DNA of 64,000 nt, from positions 1 through 64,000 of the forward strand of contig JADZFN010000041.1 in NCBI GenBank assembly GCA_020849895.1, in the 5' to 3' direction. The translations under genes and the position numbers were made by a program. Shown piece after piece: positions 8,602 through 16,369 of this stretch (position 1 is its first letter; every line of letters begins with the position of its first letter). Under the pieces are notes generated by a model, which was not told where the DNA came from, did not search any database, and was given only the letters and a program-made list of their open reading frames with translations. This stretch comes from Verrucomicrobiia bacterium. GTDB lineage: Bacteria; Verrucomicrobiota; Verrucomicrobiia; JABWAM01.

Positions 8602-9522
8602 ATGACTCCGCGCGTTCCCGCACTCGTGGTGATGGCGGCCGGGATGGGCAGCCGTTACGGCGGTCTGAAGCAGATTGATCCCGTCGGACCCGGCGGAGAG
8701 ACGATCCTCGAGTATTCGGTCTTCGACGCGCTGCGCGCGGGCTTCGGGAAGGTGGTGTTCATCCTTCGCAAGGACATCGAGGAGGCCTTCCGCGCCGCGG
8801 TCGGCCGGCGTTTCGAGAAGCGGATCGCGGTGGAGTATGCCTTTCAATCGCTGGACGATTTGCCGAAAGGGTTCGCGACGCCCGCGGGGAGGTCCAAACC
8901 CTGGGGAACGTCCCAGGCGGTCCTCAGCGTGCGCGGGAAGGTGCGGGAGCCGTTCGCGGTGATCAACGCCGACGACTTTTACGGCGCGGCTTCGTTCAAG
9001 ACCCTCGCGAAAGACCTGGAGACCGCCCGAGAGGGGCGTCTTGCCGAGGGGGCGATGGTGGGCTATGTCCTGCGCAACACGCTCTCCGACCACGGCCCCG
9101 TGGCCCGGGGCGTTTGCCGCGAGGACGCCGAAGGCTGTCTCCTGGACGTCACTGAACGCACGAAGATCGAACGCGCGGGGAACGATGCCCGGTTCGTGGA
9201 CGACCAAGGCGAGTGGCACGCCCTTTCCGGCGATTCGGTGGTTTCGATGAATTTCTGGGGCTTCACCTCCGCGATCTTTCCGCTCTTCGAGGAGGAGTTC
9301 GTTCATTTCCTTCGGAAAAACGCCGACGATCCGAAAGCGGAGTTCTACATCCCCACGCCGGTTCAACGGCTGATCGCGACCCAACGGCTCCGGGTGCGGG
9401 TCCTCCGCAGCGGCGCGCCATGGTTCGGGATCACCTATCGCGAGGACAAACCGCGAGTCGTCGAGAGCATCCGCCGGCTGGTGGAGGACGGCGAGTATCC
9501 GCCGCGCCTGGGGCCGGTGTAA
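8602..9522 (+). CDS. Nucleotidyltransferase family protein (GT-A/NTP_transferase fold)
   Basis: The protein has 306 residues. It opens with PALVVMAAGMGSRYGGLKQ, the nucleotide-binding signature of sugar-phosphate nucleotidyltransferases. A VINADDFYG motif (residues about 120-128) contains the metal-binding Asp, and SMNFWGF lies near residue 216. It resembles a widespread but poorly characterised group found in Bacteroidota and Firmicutes. The sugar and base specificity are unknown. A GGGAGG Shine-Dalgarno lies just upstream of the ATG. It follows trxB closely, and a weak hairpin with a T-tract lies at its stop codon. Confidence 0.8.
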   Translation: MTPRVPALVVMAAGMGSRYGGLKQIDPVGPGGETILEYSVFDALRAGFGKVVFILRKDIEEAFRAAVGRRFEKRIAVEYAFQSLDDLPKGFATPAGRSKPWGTSQAVLSVRGKVREPFAVINADDFYGAASFKTLAKDLETAREGRLAEGAMVGYVLRNTLSDHGPVARGVCREDAEGCLLDVTERTKIERAGNDARFVDDQGEWHALSGDSVVSMNFWGFTSAIFPLFEEEFVHFLRKNADDPKAEFYIPTPVQRLIATQRLRVRVLRSGAPWFGITYREDKPRVVESIRRLVEDGEYPPRLGPV

Positions 9523-9532
9523 CCGTTTTTTT
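9515..9532 (+). terminator. Possible weak intrinsic terminator after the nucleotidyltransferase gene
   Basis: A 4-bp stem CGGT/ACCG with a GTA loop spans the TAA stop codon and is followed at once by seven T residues. The stem is short, so efficiency would be low. It sits where the trxB-nucleotidyltransferase unit should end, before the GYF-domain gene. Confidence 0.35.
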
Positions 9533-9611
9533 CTGTCGCGCTTCGCCGTTTCGACTGGTCAAGAGGAGAGGCGTTCGGGTATTCTCCTCCAAATCCGAAC
9601 CAAGGCGCCCC

Positions 9612-10538
9612 GTGTATCACATCATCGGTTGGGACGGCAAACAGTATGGACCGGTTTCGGCGGCGGACCTTCGCGCGTGGCGGGCCGACCGGAGGGTGAA
9701 CGACGACACGCAGGTCTGCCCGGTGGACGGCGGCGAATGGAAACCGCTTTCCGCGTATCCCGAGCTCATGGAAGGCGCGGCGCCCCTCGCGGCCGCCCTC
9801 GAGTCGGCGACGCCCGTCGCGTGGGAGATGGACGCTTCGCGGACCTTTTCCATCGGGAGATGCGTCGGCCGGGGCTGGGAGGTCGTTCGAGGGAACTTGT
9901 TCCCCTCGATCGGCGTCACGCTGGTGATCGGGCTGGTGTATTTGCTCATCTCGATGGTGCCCCTGATCGGAAGTCTTCTCGCCCTCGTGGCGCAAGGCAT
10001 CCTTTACGGCGGGCTTTACTGGTATTTTCTCAAGCAACTCCGCGGCGAAGGGGCGGAGTTCGGCGACGCGTTCGCCGGGTTCAAGCGGAACACGAAGGAC
10101 CTCATCCTCGCCGGTGTCGTCCAAGGCGTGATCTTGTTCGCTGTGGTGCTGGTGGCGGTGATCCCGATGGTGGCGCTTGGAGTCGGAATCGGCGGCGCGG
10201 CGCCCAAGCCTTCTCTTGAGAGCCTCCTCCTCGTCGTCGTTCCCCTGGCCCTGCTCCTCGCGGTCGTTGTGGCGGTCCTGAGCATGATGTGGATGTTCTC
10301 ATTCCCGCTGGTGATTGATCGGGGGATCGGCTTTTGGCAGGCGATGGAGATGAGCCGTAAAGCGGTGTTTCGCCGATTGGGATCGGTGATCGGCCTCCTG
10401 CTGGTCTGCAGTCTGATGATGATCGCAGGGGCGCTCATCCTGATCGTCGGCCTTTTGGTCGCTCTGCCGGTCTGCGCAGCCACGCTGGCTGCCGCTTATG
10501 ATGAACTCTTCGGCTCCCCTGCCGCGTCTCCCTCCTGA
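9612..10538 (+). CDS. GYF_2-domain multi-pass membrane protein
   Basis: The protein has 308 residues starting at GTG (AAGG 7 bases upstream). Residues 1-50 form a GYF_2-type domain: YHIIGWDGKQYGPVS, then DLRAWRADRRVNDDTQV and EWKPLSAYPEL. This small domain is common at the N-terminus of PVC and Bacteroidota membrane proteins and is thought to mediate protein contacts. A linker follows, then about six hydrophobic segments of a DUF4013/glycerophosphoryl-diester-phosphodiesterase-like membrane type, with FKRNTKDLILAG between helices. It overlaps the next small membrane gene by 41 nt, so the two are likely translated together. The function is unknown. Confidence 0.8.
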   Translation: MYHIIGWDGKQYGPVSAADLRAWRADRRVNDDTQVCPVDGGEWKPLSAYPELMEGAAPLAAALESATPVAWEMDASRTFSIGRCVGRGWEVVRGNLFPSIGVTLVIGLVYLLISMVPLIGSLLALVAQGILYGGLYWYFLKQLRGEGAEFGDAFAGFKRNTKDLILAGVVQGVILFAVVLVAVIPMVALGVGIGGAAPKPSLESLLLVVVPLALLLAVVVAVLSMMWMFSFPLVIDRGIGFWQAMEMSRKAVFRRLGSVIGLLLVCSLMMIAGALILIVGLLVALPVCAATLAAAYDELFGSPAASPS

Positions 10539-10851
10539 CGTGGTCGCCGCGCGCGCATGTCTCGTCGCCAACCTCTTGGTGCTGCCCGGGCTGGGGACCC
10601 GTCTTGCGGGGAGACCCGGCGCCTGGCCGCAGATGGCGCTCGCGCTTTTGGGCTTCGCCGCGCTGATGGTCTGGGGGCTGCGCTTCCTTTCGAGATGGAT
10701 CGTCGAGGGGCGCCTCGTGGGGAACGATCCGCCGTGGTCGTGGCTCGGCCTCGCGGGGCTTGCGCTCTCCCTCGCGACCTGGGCCTGGGGGTTCGCGAGC
10801 GGCCTTGCGATGCTGCGGGAGGCCGGTCGCGGAGAAAAAGCGCCTGCGTGA
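10498..10851 (+). CDS. Small hypothetical membrane protein
   Basis: The protein has 117 residues with three hydrophobic segments: about residues 19-31, 45-66 and 80-105. There is a LPGLGTRLAGRPGAW loop between the first two. I do not recognise the family. The start lies inside the 3' end of the GYF-domain gene in another frame, so translational coupling is likely and a shared membrane complex is possible. The hydrophobic pattern and the position between two real genes argue for a true gene. Confidence 0.65.
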   Translation: MMNSSAPLPRLPPDVVAARACLVANLLVLPGLGTRLAGRPGAWPQMALALLGFAALMVWGLRFLSRWIVEGRLVGNDPPWSWLGLAGLALSLATWAWGFASGLAMLREAGRGEKAPA

Positions 10852-10899
10852 TCCTTCCGAAACCCGCCTTGACGCAACCCCGCCGCCTTTGACCCCTCC

Positions 10900-11928
10900 A
10901 TGACCGACCCCCTTCGTTCGTCGCTCCCTGCGTCTCCCCGCTTCCGCCGGCTGCGCCGTTCCGCAGCGTTGCGCGAACTTGTTGCGGAAATCCGTCTCGA
11001 TCCCGCGCGGTTCGTCCTGCCGTTGTTCCTCGTGCCCGGGCGCGGTCAACGCCTGCCGGTCGCCTCGATGCCGTGCGTCTTCCAGCTTTCCCCTGACGAA
11101 GCGATCCGCGAGATCGAGGCCGCGCTCGCCGAGGGAATCTGCGCCTGCCTCCTTTTCGGCGTCGTGCCGGCGGACCAGAAGGATGAGCGCGGGAACGCCG
11201 CGCTCGATCCTGAGAACGTGGTCTGCGAGACCCTCCGCCTCCTCCGAGGGAAAAACCTGCCGGTCGTCGCCATCACGGACCTCTGCTTCTGCGAGTATAC
11301 GTCACACGGGCATTGCGGGCCGCTCGCCGGCATCGGCAGGGACGGCTTTCGGACCGTGGACAACGACGCCACCGTCGGGCTGCTCGCGCGGCAGGCGGTG
11401 AATCACGCGCGCGCCGGCGCGGACGTGGTGGCCCCGAGCGGGATGATGGACGGCATGGTCTCCGGCATCCGCGCAGGTCTCGACGCCGCCGGCTTCACCG
11501 ACACCGCGATCCTCAGCTACGCGGTGAAATACGCCTCGGCCTTTTACGGGCCGTTTCGCGACGCCGCCGGCAGCGCCCCGTCGTTTGGGGACCGTCGGAG
11601 TTACCAGATGGATTTCCGCCGCCGGCGCGAGGCGGTGGCGGAGGCGGCTGCCGACGTGGCGCAGGGGGCGGACATCATCATGGTGAAACCCGGCATGCCG
11701 TGCCTCGACCTGTTGCGCGATTTGCGGGAGCGGCTGGATGCGCCTCTCGCCGCCTATCAGGTGAGCGGCGAATACGCGATGATCAAGGCGGCCTCGGCCA
11801 ACGGCTGGCTCGACGGCCGGGCGGCGATGCTGGAAAGCCTCGTCGCGTTCCACCGCGCAGGCGCCGACTTCGTCCTCACCTACTTCGCGCGCGAGGCGGC
11901 GCGGGCGTTGAGGGAAGGGGAGCCATGA
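10900..11928 (+). CDS. hemB: Delta-aminolevulinic acid dehydratase (porphobilinogen synthase)
   Basis: The protein has 342 residues, slightly longer than the usual 325-335 because of an N-terminal extension of about 15 residues. It condenses two 5-aminolevulinate molecules to porphobilinogen in tetrapyrrole synthesis. Landmarks are the metal-binding CFCEYTSHGHCG (residues about 129-140), YAVKYASAFYGPFRDA near residue 207 containing the first Schiff-base Lys, and IIMVKPGMPCLD near residue 260 with the second. The Cys-rich motif points to a zinc-dependent form. It overlaps clpS by four bases (ATGA). Confidence 0.96.
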   Translation: MTDPLRSSLPASPRFRRLRRSAALRELVAEIRLDPARFVLPLFLVPGRGQRLPVASMPCVFQLSPDEAIREIEAALAEGICACLLFGVVPADQKDERGNAALDPENVVCETLRLLRGKNLPVVAITDLCFCEYTSHGHCGPLAGIGRDGFRTVDNDATVGLLARQAVNHARAGADVVAPSGMMDGMVSGIRAGLDAAGFTDTAILSYAVKYASAFYGPFRDAAGSAPSFGDRRSYQMDFRRRREAVAEAAADVAQGADIIMVKPGMPCLDLLRDLRERLDAPLAAYQVSGEYAMIKAASANGWLDGRAAMLESLVAFHRAGADFVLTYFAREAARALREGEP

Positions 11929-12230
11929 TCGGCGCCGCGCAGCCCGGCGTCGGGATCGAGGAGGAGGCGCGGACCCGGGAGGCTGTGGATCCCGGTTGGA
12001 ACGTCGTCGTATGGAACGACGAGGTGAACCTGATGAGCTACGTCGTGTTCGTTTTTCAACGGGTCTTGGGCCTCTCACGCGAACGGGCGACCCGCCACAT
12101 GCTCGAAGTCCATCATCAGGGGCGGAGCTGCGTCGCCACCGGACCGCGGGAGAAGGCCGAGCTTTACTGGCAGCAGATCCAGCAGTACGGCCTGCGCGCG
12201 ACCCTCGAACGCGCGGGATCGGAGAGTTGA
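11925..12230 (+). CDS. clpS: ATP-dependent Clp protease adaptor ClpS
   Basis: The protein has 101 residues. ClpS delivers N-degron substrates to ClpAP/ClpCP. The core WNVVVWNDEVNLMSYVV contains the N-end-rule pocket residues (NDE near residue 32). The helix with HMLEVHHQGRSCVATG (about residues 60-75) is the second family signature. A disordered acidic N-terminus of about 20 residues is normal. The ATG lies in an ATGA overlap with hemB and is preceded by GGGGAG. The following gene resembles DUF2017, a family I know to sit beside clpS in Actinobacteria. Confidence 0.93.
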   Translation: MIGAAQPGVGIEEEARTREAVDPGWNVVVWNDEVNLMSYVVFVFQRVLGLSRERATRHMLEVHHQGRSCVATGPREKAELYWQQIQQYGLRATLERAGSES

Positions 12231-12249
12231 AGGGCCGCCCTGTCATGTC

Positions 12250-12849
12250 TTGGAGAAGCAAGATCTCTCGTGGGGCCCGGCATGGGGCGTCGCGTCCTTC
12301 CGGGGGGAATGGAGGGGCGTCCTCCGGACGGTTTTGTCAGAGGCGCTCGACGCCATGAGGATCGCCAAAGAGAAGGACGGCCTCGTCGTGACGTTCGAGC
12401 GGCCGATTGCGGAATGGCTGTCGGAAATCCTCGAATCGCTGGTGCGCCGGTATGGCGTCGAATCCGCACGCCTCGATCCGAGGACCGCGGAAGCCTGGTA
12501 CTGGCCGAAGGGAATGGAGAGCGCCGGCGGCGGACGGGCTTCCGAACGCGAGGAGATGCTCCGCCAGTCGCTCGCCCTGCGGGGGGAACGCATTCCGCTT
12601 CTGCGGAAGTGGATCGCCGCCCTCGGGGCGCCGCGCGATCCCGTGGAGCTCAGCGTTTCCTCCGCGGAAACCGGCGCGTTCCTCGCGTGCCTCAACGACC
12701 ACCGTCTTGCGCTCGCCGCGCGTCACGGCTGGATGGATGCGCCGCTCGAGCACGCATTGGAAAAGGTCGCCGACGGGACGAAGCGGATCGCCCTCGCCGA
12801 AATCCATTTCCTCGGCGCGATCCTGGACGGTCTCCTCGAAGCGTTGTGA
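12250..12849 (+). CDS. DUF2017-like protein next to clpS
   Basis: The protein has 199 residues, is mainly helical and has no membrane segment. The segment VSSAETGAFLACLNDHRLAL (about residues 137-156) resembles the LNDLRLALGTRLG core of DUF2017, which lies beside clpS in Actinobacteria. Here the gene follows clpS by 19 bp, so context and motif agree. The start is uncertain: TTG at 12250 is the best available, the frame remains open further upstream, and an internal ATG occurs at 12355. The function is unknown; a role in N-end-rule proteolysis is an inference from position only. Confidence 0.6.
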   Translation: MEKQDLSWGPAWGVASFRGEWRGVLRTVLSEALDAMRIAKEKDGLVVTFERPIAEWLSEILESLVRRYGVESARLDPRTAEAWYWPKGMESAGGGRASEREEMLRQSLALRGERIPLLRKWIAALGAPRDPVELSVSSAETGAFLACLNDHRLALAARHGWMDAPLEHALEKVADGTKRIALAEIHFLGAILDGLLEAL

Positions 12850-12859
12850 GGGAAAGATG

Positions 12860-12963
12860 CCGCAGAGGAAACACGGATTCCGGAAGTCGCGCGCCGAATC
12901 CTCAGGTGCGGACTCGGCACGTTCGCCTCGCGCGGCCCGCATCCCTCCGCGTTTCCTCCGCGG
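12860..12963. repeat. Imperfect 18-bp inverted repeat in the gap before the Xer gene
   Basis: The left arm CCGCAGAGGAAACACGGA (12860-12877) pairs with the right arm TCCGCGTTTCCTCCGCGG (12946-12963) with two mismatches, enclosing about 68 bp. The arms lie directly after the DUF2017-like gene and before the recombinase. It could be a large hairpin ending the hemB-clpS transcript or a small interspersed repeat. No T-tract follows it. Confidence 0.5.
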
Positions 12964-12986
12964 CGTGAACACTCCGCCCTTCTCCC

Positions 12987-14000
12987 ATGCCGCCCGTGCC
13001 TGAACATTTTCCGCTGAACGACGGTCTCGGCCTCGACTTTCTCGACGAGCTTCGCGCAGGGCGGGGCGCTTCGCCGCGAACGATCCGCAACTATCGCCAG
13101 GCGCTCGGGCGGTTCGTCCTGTGGCTGCGTCGCCACACCGCCGATCCGCGCGATCCGAAACTCCCCGGAGTGGACTGGAAGGGGCTGTCTCCCGCGGATT
13201 TGCGCGAGTACCTTCGGACCTTCGTCGAGTCCGATCCGCGTGATCCGCGCGCGCCGCGGTTGAGGCAGCTCGGATTGGCGCCGCTGGGGAGGGCGAGCGT
13301 CCTCCTCCATCTCTCGGCGCTCCGTTCCTTTTTTCGATTCCTCGAGCGGCACAAGGGCTTCGAGGTGGCGGCGCTCAAGGGGCTGGCGTCGCCCAAGCGT
13401 CCGCGCCGTCTCCCCGTTTTTCTCCAGGAAGGCGAGGTCGAACGGCTGCTTGAAGCGCCCTTGAAGATGAAGCGCCCCCGTTACGCGCTCTGGCAACGGT
13501 GGCGCGATCGCGCGATCCTCGAGACGCTCTACGGCTGCGGCCTCCGCGTGCAGGAGCTCGCGGGGCTTCGCCGCCGCGATGTAGACCTTGTCGGAGACAC
13601 TGCGCGCGTCTTCGGCAAAGGGGCGCGCGAGAGGATCGTTCCGCTGGGGCGTTTTGCCGTCCACGCGATCCGCGCCTACCTCGGCCTGCGCGGGGAAGGC
13701 CGCGGCGAGGAGGCGCTTTTCGTGGGGCGCGACGGCCAACGGCTGGGCGCGCGCGGGGTGCAGCGTCTCCTGAAACCGCTCCTCCGCCACGCCGGCTTGA
13801 GCGTGGCGCTCACGCCGCACAAGCTGCGGCATTCGTTCGCGACGCACCTGCTCGACCGCGGCGCCGATCTGCGAAGCGTCCAGCAGATGCTGGGGCATCG
13901 CAGGTTGGGAACGACCCAGATGTACACCCACGTGACTGCCGACCGGATGAAGAAGGCCTATGCCGCCGCCCATCCGCGGGCGAAACGGAAGGGCGGATAG
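12987..14000 (+). CDS. xerC: Tyrosine recombinase, XerC/XerD type
   Basis: The protein has 337 residues, longer than typical XerC/D (about 300) because of an expanded N-terminal SAM-like domain. All catalytic residues are present: Arg in GCGLRVQEL (about 186), Lys in FGKGARER (about 210), His and Arg in HKLRHSFATH (about 278-287), His in LGHRRLG (about 302) and the Tyr nucleophile in MYTHV (about 312). It probably resolves chromosome dimers at dif. It is not flanked by att-like repeats, so it is not obviously an integrase of a mobile element. XerC versus XerD cannot be decided from sequence alone. Confidence 0.88.
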   Translation: MPPVPEHFPLNDGLGLDFLDELRAGRGASPRTIRNYRQALGRFVLWLRRHTADPRDPKLPGVDWKGLSPADLREYLRTFVESDPRDPRAPRLRQLGLAPLGRASVLLHLSALRSFFRFLERHKGFEVAALKGLASPKRPRRLPVFLQEGEVERLLEAPLKMKRPRYALWQRWRDRAILETLYGCGLRVQELAGLRRRDVDLVGDTARVFGKGARERIVPLGRFAVHAIRAYLGLRGEGRGEEALFVGRDGQRLGARGVQRLLKPLLRHAGLSVALTPHKLRHSFATHLLDRGADLRSVQQMLGHRRLGTTQMYTHVTADRMKKAYAAAHPRAKRKGG

Positions 14001-14048
14001 CGCGCCGGCGGAACGGCGGATGGGACGCCTTCCGCGTTCGCCGCTCCG

Positions 14049-14414
14049 CTACGCCTTGGAACCGAGGGCGACCTTCGCCTGTTCGACGAGGCTTTCGAAG
14101 GCTTTCGGCTCGGTCACGGCGAGATGGGCCAGCGCCTTTCGATCGAGGGCGATCTGCGCCTTGCGCAACCCCTCGATGAGGCGGCTGTAGGTGAGCCCGA
14201 GGGCGCGCGAGGCGATGTTGATGCGGATGTTCCAGAGCGCGCGGAAGTTGCGCTTCTTCGTTTTTCGATCCCGATAGGACCAGGAGCGAGCCTTGTCCTG
14301 AGCGTCGGCGGCGTAACGGTAGAGCTTGCTGCGGTTGCCCCGGTAGCCCCGGGAGGCGCGGACGATCCGCTTGCGGCGCTCGCGGCTGGCGGGCGCGTTG
14401 GTGGCGCGTGGCAT
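14049..14414 (-). CDS. rplT: 50S ribosomal protein L20
   Basis: The protein has 121 residues, very basic and of standard L20 length. It has the N-terminus MPRATNAPASRERRKRI, the RGYRGNRSKLYRYA helix, and NFRALWNIRINIASR with GLTYSRLI near residues 60-85. L20 is an early 23S rRNA-binding assembly protein. A Shine-Dalgarno AGGAAAG lies just upstream of the ATG. The rpmI gene precedes it by 79 bp with a strong hairpin between them. No infC precedes the pair here, unlike the common infC-rpmI-rplT order. Confidence 0.97.
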   Translation of the reverse strand: MPRATNAPASRERRKRIVRASRGYRGNRSKLYRYAADAQDKARSWSYRDRKTKKRNFRALWNIRINIASRALGLTYSRLIEGLRKAQIALDRKALAHLAVTEPKAFESLVEQAKVALGSKA

Positions 14415-14439
14415 GGTCTTCTTTCCTTTCCTTGAGGCG

Positions 14440-14459
14440 GCCCCGCCGCAGGGCGGGGC
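14440..14459 (-). promoter_or_regulatory. GC-rich hairpin between rpmI and rplT
   Basis: A perfect 8-bp stem GCCCCGCC/GGCGGGGC with a 4-nt loop lies 26 bp upstream of rplT in the rpmI-rplT gap, with outer complementary GAGGC/GCCTC segments that could lengthen it. There is no T-tract, so it is not a classical terminator. In other bacteria L20 represses its own operon by binding leader RNA. A similar role here is only a possibility. Confidence 0.4.
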
Positions 14460-14493
14460 GCTTCAGCGGCCTCTTTGGTTGATGCCGCGGGGA

Positions 14494-14688
14494 TCAGCCC
14501 CCAAACGGCAGGTTTCTCGTGACGCGCTGGGCGTCGGTAAAATGCACTTCGACCGCGCGGCGGTGCGCGCGGCTTTTCTTGGCTTTCTTCGAGCCGGCGA
14601 GATGGCGGCGGCCGGCGCGCTGGCGCAGGATCTTGCCCCGCGCGGAAATCTTGAACCGCTTGCGAACGGCCTTGTTGGTCTTGAGCAT
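14494..14688 (-). CDS. rpmI: 50S ribosomal protein L35
   Basis: The protein has 64 residues, the normal L35 length, and is strongly basic. It shows the KTNKAVRKRFKISARGKILRQ start and the RRHLAGSKKAKKSRAHR core of L35. It is the first gene of the pair with rplT. The start ATG is fixed by the family's short N-terminus, although the reading frame is open for a long way upstream, antisense to the rhamnulokinase gene. Confidence 0.96.
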   Translation of the reverse strand: MLKTNKAVRKRFKISARGKILRQRAGRRHLAGSKKAKKSRAHRRAVEVHFTDAQRVTRNLPFGG

Positions 14689-14829
14689 GATGGGCTTGGG
14701 TTGAGCCGCGTAGTCTGCCCGATGTTTCGCGGAATGCAACTCCAATGAGATCGCTCCGGGCGTTTTCCCGTTGCTCCCCGCGACCGTTTGTCCTAGACGG
14801 GCGCTCGCCTTTTGTTTCCAGGAGCCCTC

Positions 14830-16308
14830 ATGAAATTCCTCGCCTTTGATCTTGGCGCCGAAAGCGGCCGCGCCGTCCTCGGCACGCTGGACCGGGACCG
14901 CATCGCCCTGGACGTGTTCGCCCGCTTTCCCAATATCCCGAAGCTGACGGACGGCCATTGGCATTGGGACACGCGCCGATTCTTCGAGGCGATGAACGAC
15001 GCCCTCCGCGCCGCCCTCGCGAAGCATCCCGACCTCGACACCGTCGGCTGCGACACCTGGGGCGTGGACTACGCGACCCTCGACCACGGCGGCCGCCTGA
15101 TCGGAGACCCCTACTGCTATCGCGATTCGCGCACCGACGGGATCATGGAAAGGGCCTTTGCGCGCCTCCCGCGCGAGGAGATCTACCGCGAAACCGGCTG
15201 CCAGTTCATGCCGTTCAACACCTGCTACCAATTCCTCGCCGCCACCCTCGGCGAAGGCCCGGCTTGGAAGGACGTCGGCGGCGTCCTTTGGATGGCCGAT
15301 TACTTCCATTATCTCCTCAGCGGGAAGAGGATCGCCGAGGTCTCCCTGGCGAGCACCTCGCAGTTCTACGACCCCGCGCGCCGCGCGTGGTCGCGGAAAA
15401 TCCTCGACGCCTTCGGCGCGCCGCTTTCCGTGCTCCCGCCGCTCTCGCCTTCCGGCGAAACGCTCGGCGGTCTGGCGCCCGCGCTCGGTTTCGGGGCGGC
15501 TGGCGCGCGCGTGAAGGTGGTCGCCCCCTGTTCGCACGACACCGGCTGCGCCTTTGCCGCCGTGCCCGCCGAAGGCGACGACTGGGCCTGCATCAGCAGC
15601 GGCACGTGGTCCCTGCTCGGCGCAGAATTGGAAAAACCCTGCATCCACGATGCCGCGCGCGACCTCGGGTTCACCAACGAAGTCGGCGTGGACCACACAA
15701 TCCGTTTCCTCAGAAACATCATCGGCCTCTGGCTCGTCCAGGAATGCCGCCGCGCGTGGGAGGCCGAGGGGAGGAAGTACGATTACCCGACGCTCGCGCG
15801 CCTCGCCGCCGAGGCGGCGCCGTTCGGGCCTCTCGTGGACCCCGACGACCCGCGTTTCGTGAAGCCGGGCGAGATGCCGAGAAAACTCGCCGACGCCTGC
15901 CGCGAAACCGATCAGCCCGCCCCCGAAGGGGTCGGCGCCCTCGTGCGCTGCGCCTACGAGAGCCTCGCGCTCGAATACCGCCACGTGCTCGGCAAATTGG
16001 AAAAGGCGCTCGGACGCCGGTTCGCGGCGCTCCACGTCGTCGGCGGCGGCTCGCAGAACTCGCTCCTCGGCCAACTCACCGCCGACGCCATTGGGCGGCC
16101 GGTGATTGCCGGCCCCGCTGAGGCCACCGCCCTCGGCAACTGTCTCATCCAGGCGAAGGGGCTGAAGGCCGTGAAGGATCGTGCGCACCTCCGCCGCATC
16201 GTCCGCAACAGCTTCGAGCTCCGCCGCTACGAGCCGAAAGAAGCCGCGAAATGGGACGCCCACTACGCCCGCTTCCTCGATCTCAAGCGCCGCGCGGGGC
16301 GGGCGTGA
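14830..16308 (+). CDS. rhaB: Rhamnulokinase-like FGGY carbohydrate kinase
   Basis: The protein has 492 residues, typical of RhaB. It phosphorylates L-rhamnulose at O1 in L-rhamnose catabolism. It shows the ATPase-fold start FLAFDLGAESGRAVLG, then VGCDTWGVDYATLD (about residue 75), DSRTDGIME, SSGTWSLLGAE (about residue 257) and VGGGSQNSLLGQL (about residue 405), all arranged as in rhamnulokinases. A CAGGAG Shine-Dalgarno fits the ATG at 14830 better than the in-frame upstream ATG. Other rhamnose genes (rhaA, rhaD) are not in the window. It is divergent from rpmI. Confidence 0.88.
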   Translation: MKFLAFDLGAESGRAVLGTLDRDRIALDVFARFPNIPKLTDGHWHWDTRRFFEAMNDALRAALAKHPDLDTVGCDTWGVDYATLDHGGRLIGDPYCYRDSRTDGIMERAFARLPREEIYRETGCQFMPFNTCYQFLAATLGEGPAWKDVGGVLWMADYFHYLLSGKRIAEVSLASTSQFYDPARRAWSRKILDAFGAPLSVLPPLSPSGETLGGLAPALGFGAAGARVKVVAPCSHDTGCAFAAVPAEGDDWACISSGTWSLLGAELEKPCIHDAARDLGFTNEVGVDHTIRFLRNIIGLWLVQECRRAWEAEGRKYDYPTLARLAAEAAPFGPLVDPDDPRFVKPGEMPRKLADACRETDQPAPEGVGALVRCAYESLALEYRHVLGKLEKALGRRFAALHVVGGGSQNSLLGQLTADAIGRPVIAGPAEATALGNCLIQAKGLKAVKDRAHLRRIVRNSFELRRYEPKEAAKWDAHYARFLDLKRRAGRA

Positions 16309-16369
16309 CGCAGGGCGCCGCCGGCCGTGTCTCGCCGGTGGCGCGTGGCGATTCCTCGGTTTTGGTGGC

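Noticed and set aside
12987-14000. Tyrosine recombinase as integrase of a genomic island
   Set aside because: Its neighbours are core genes (clpS, rplT), no tRNA or att-like direct repeat is adjacent, and the sequence looks like a housekeeping Xer protein.
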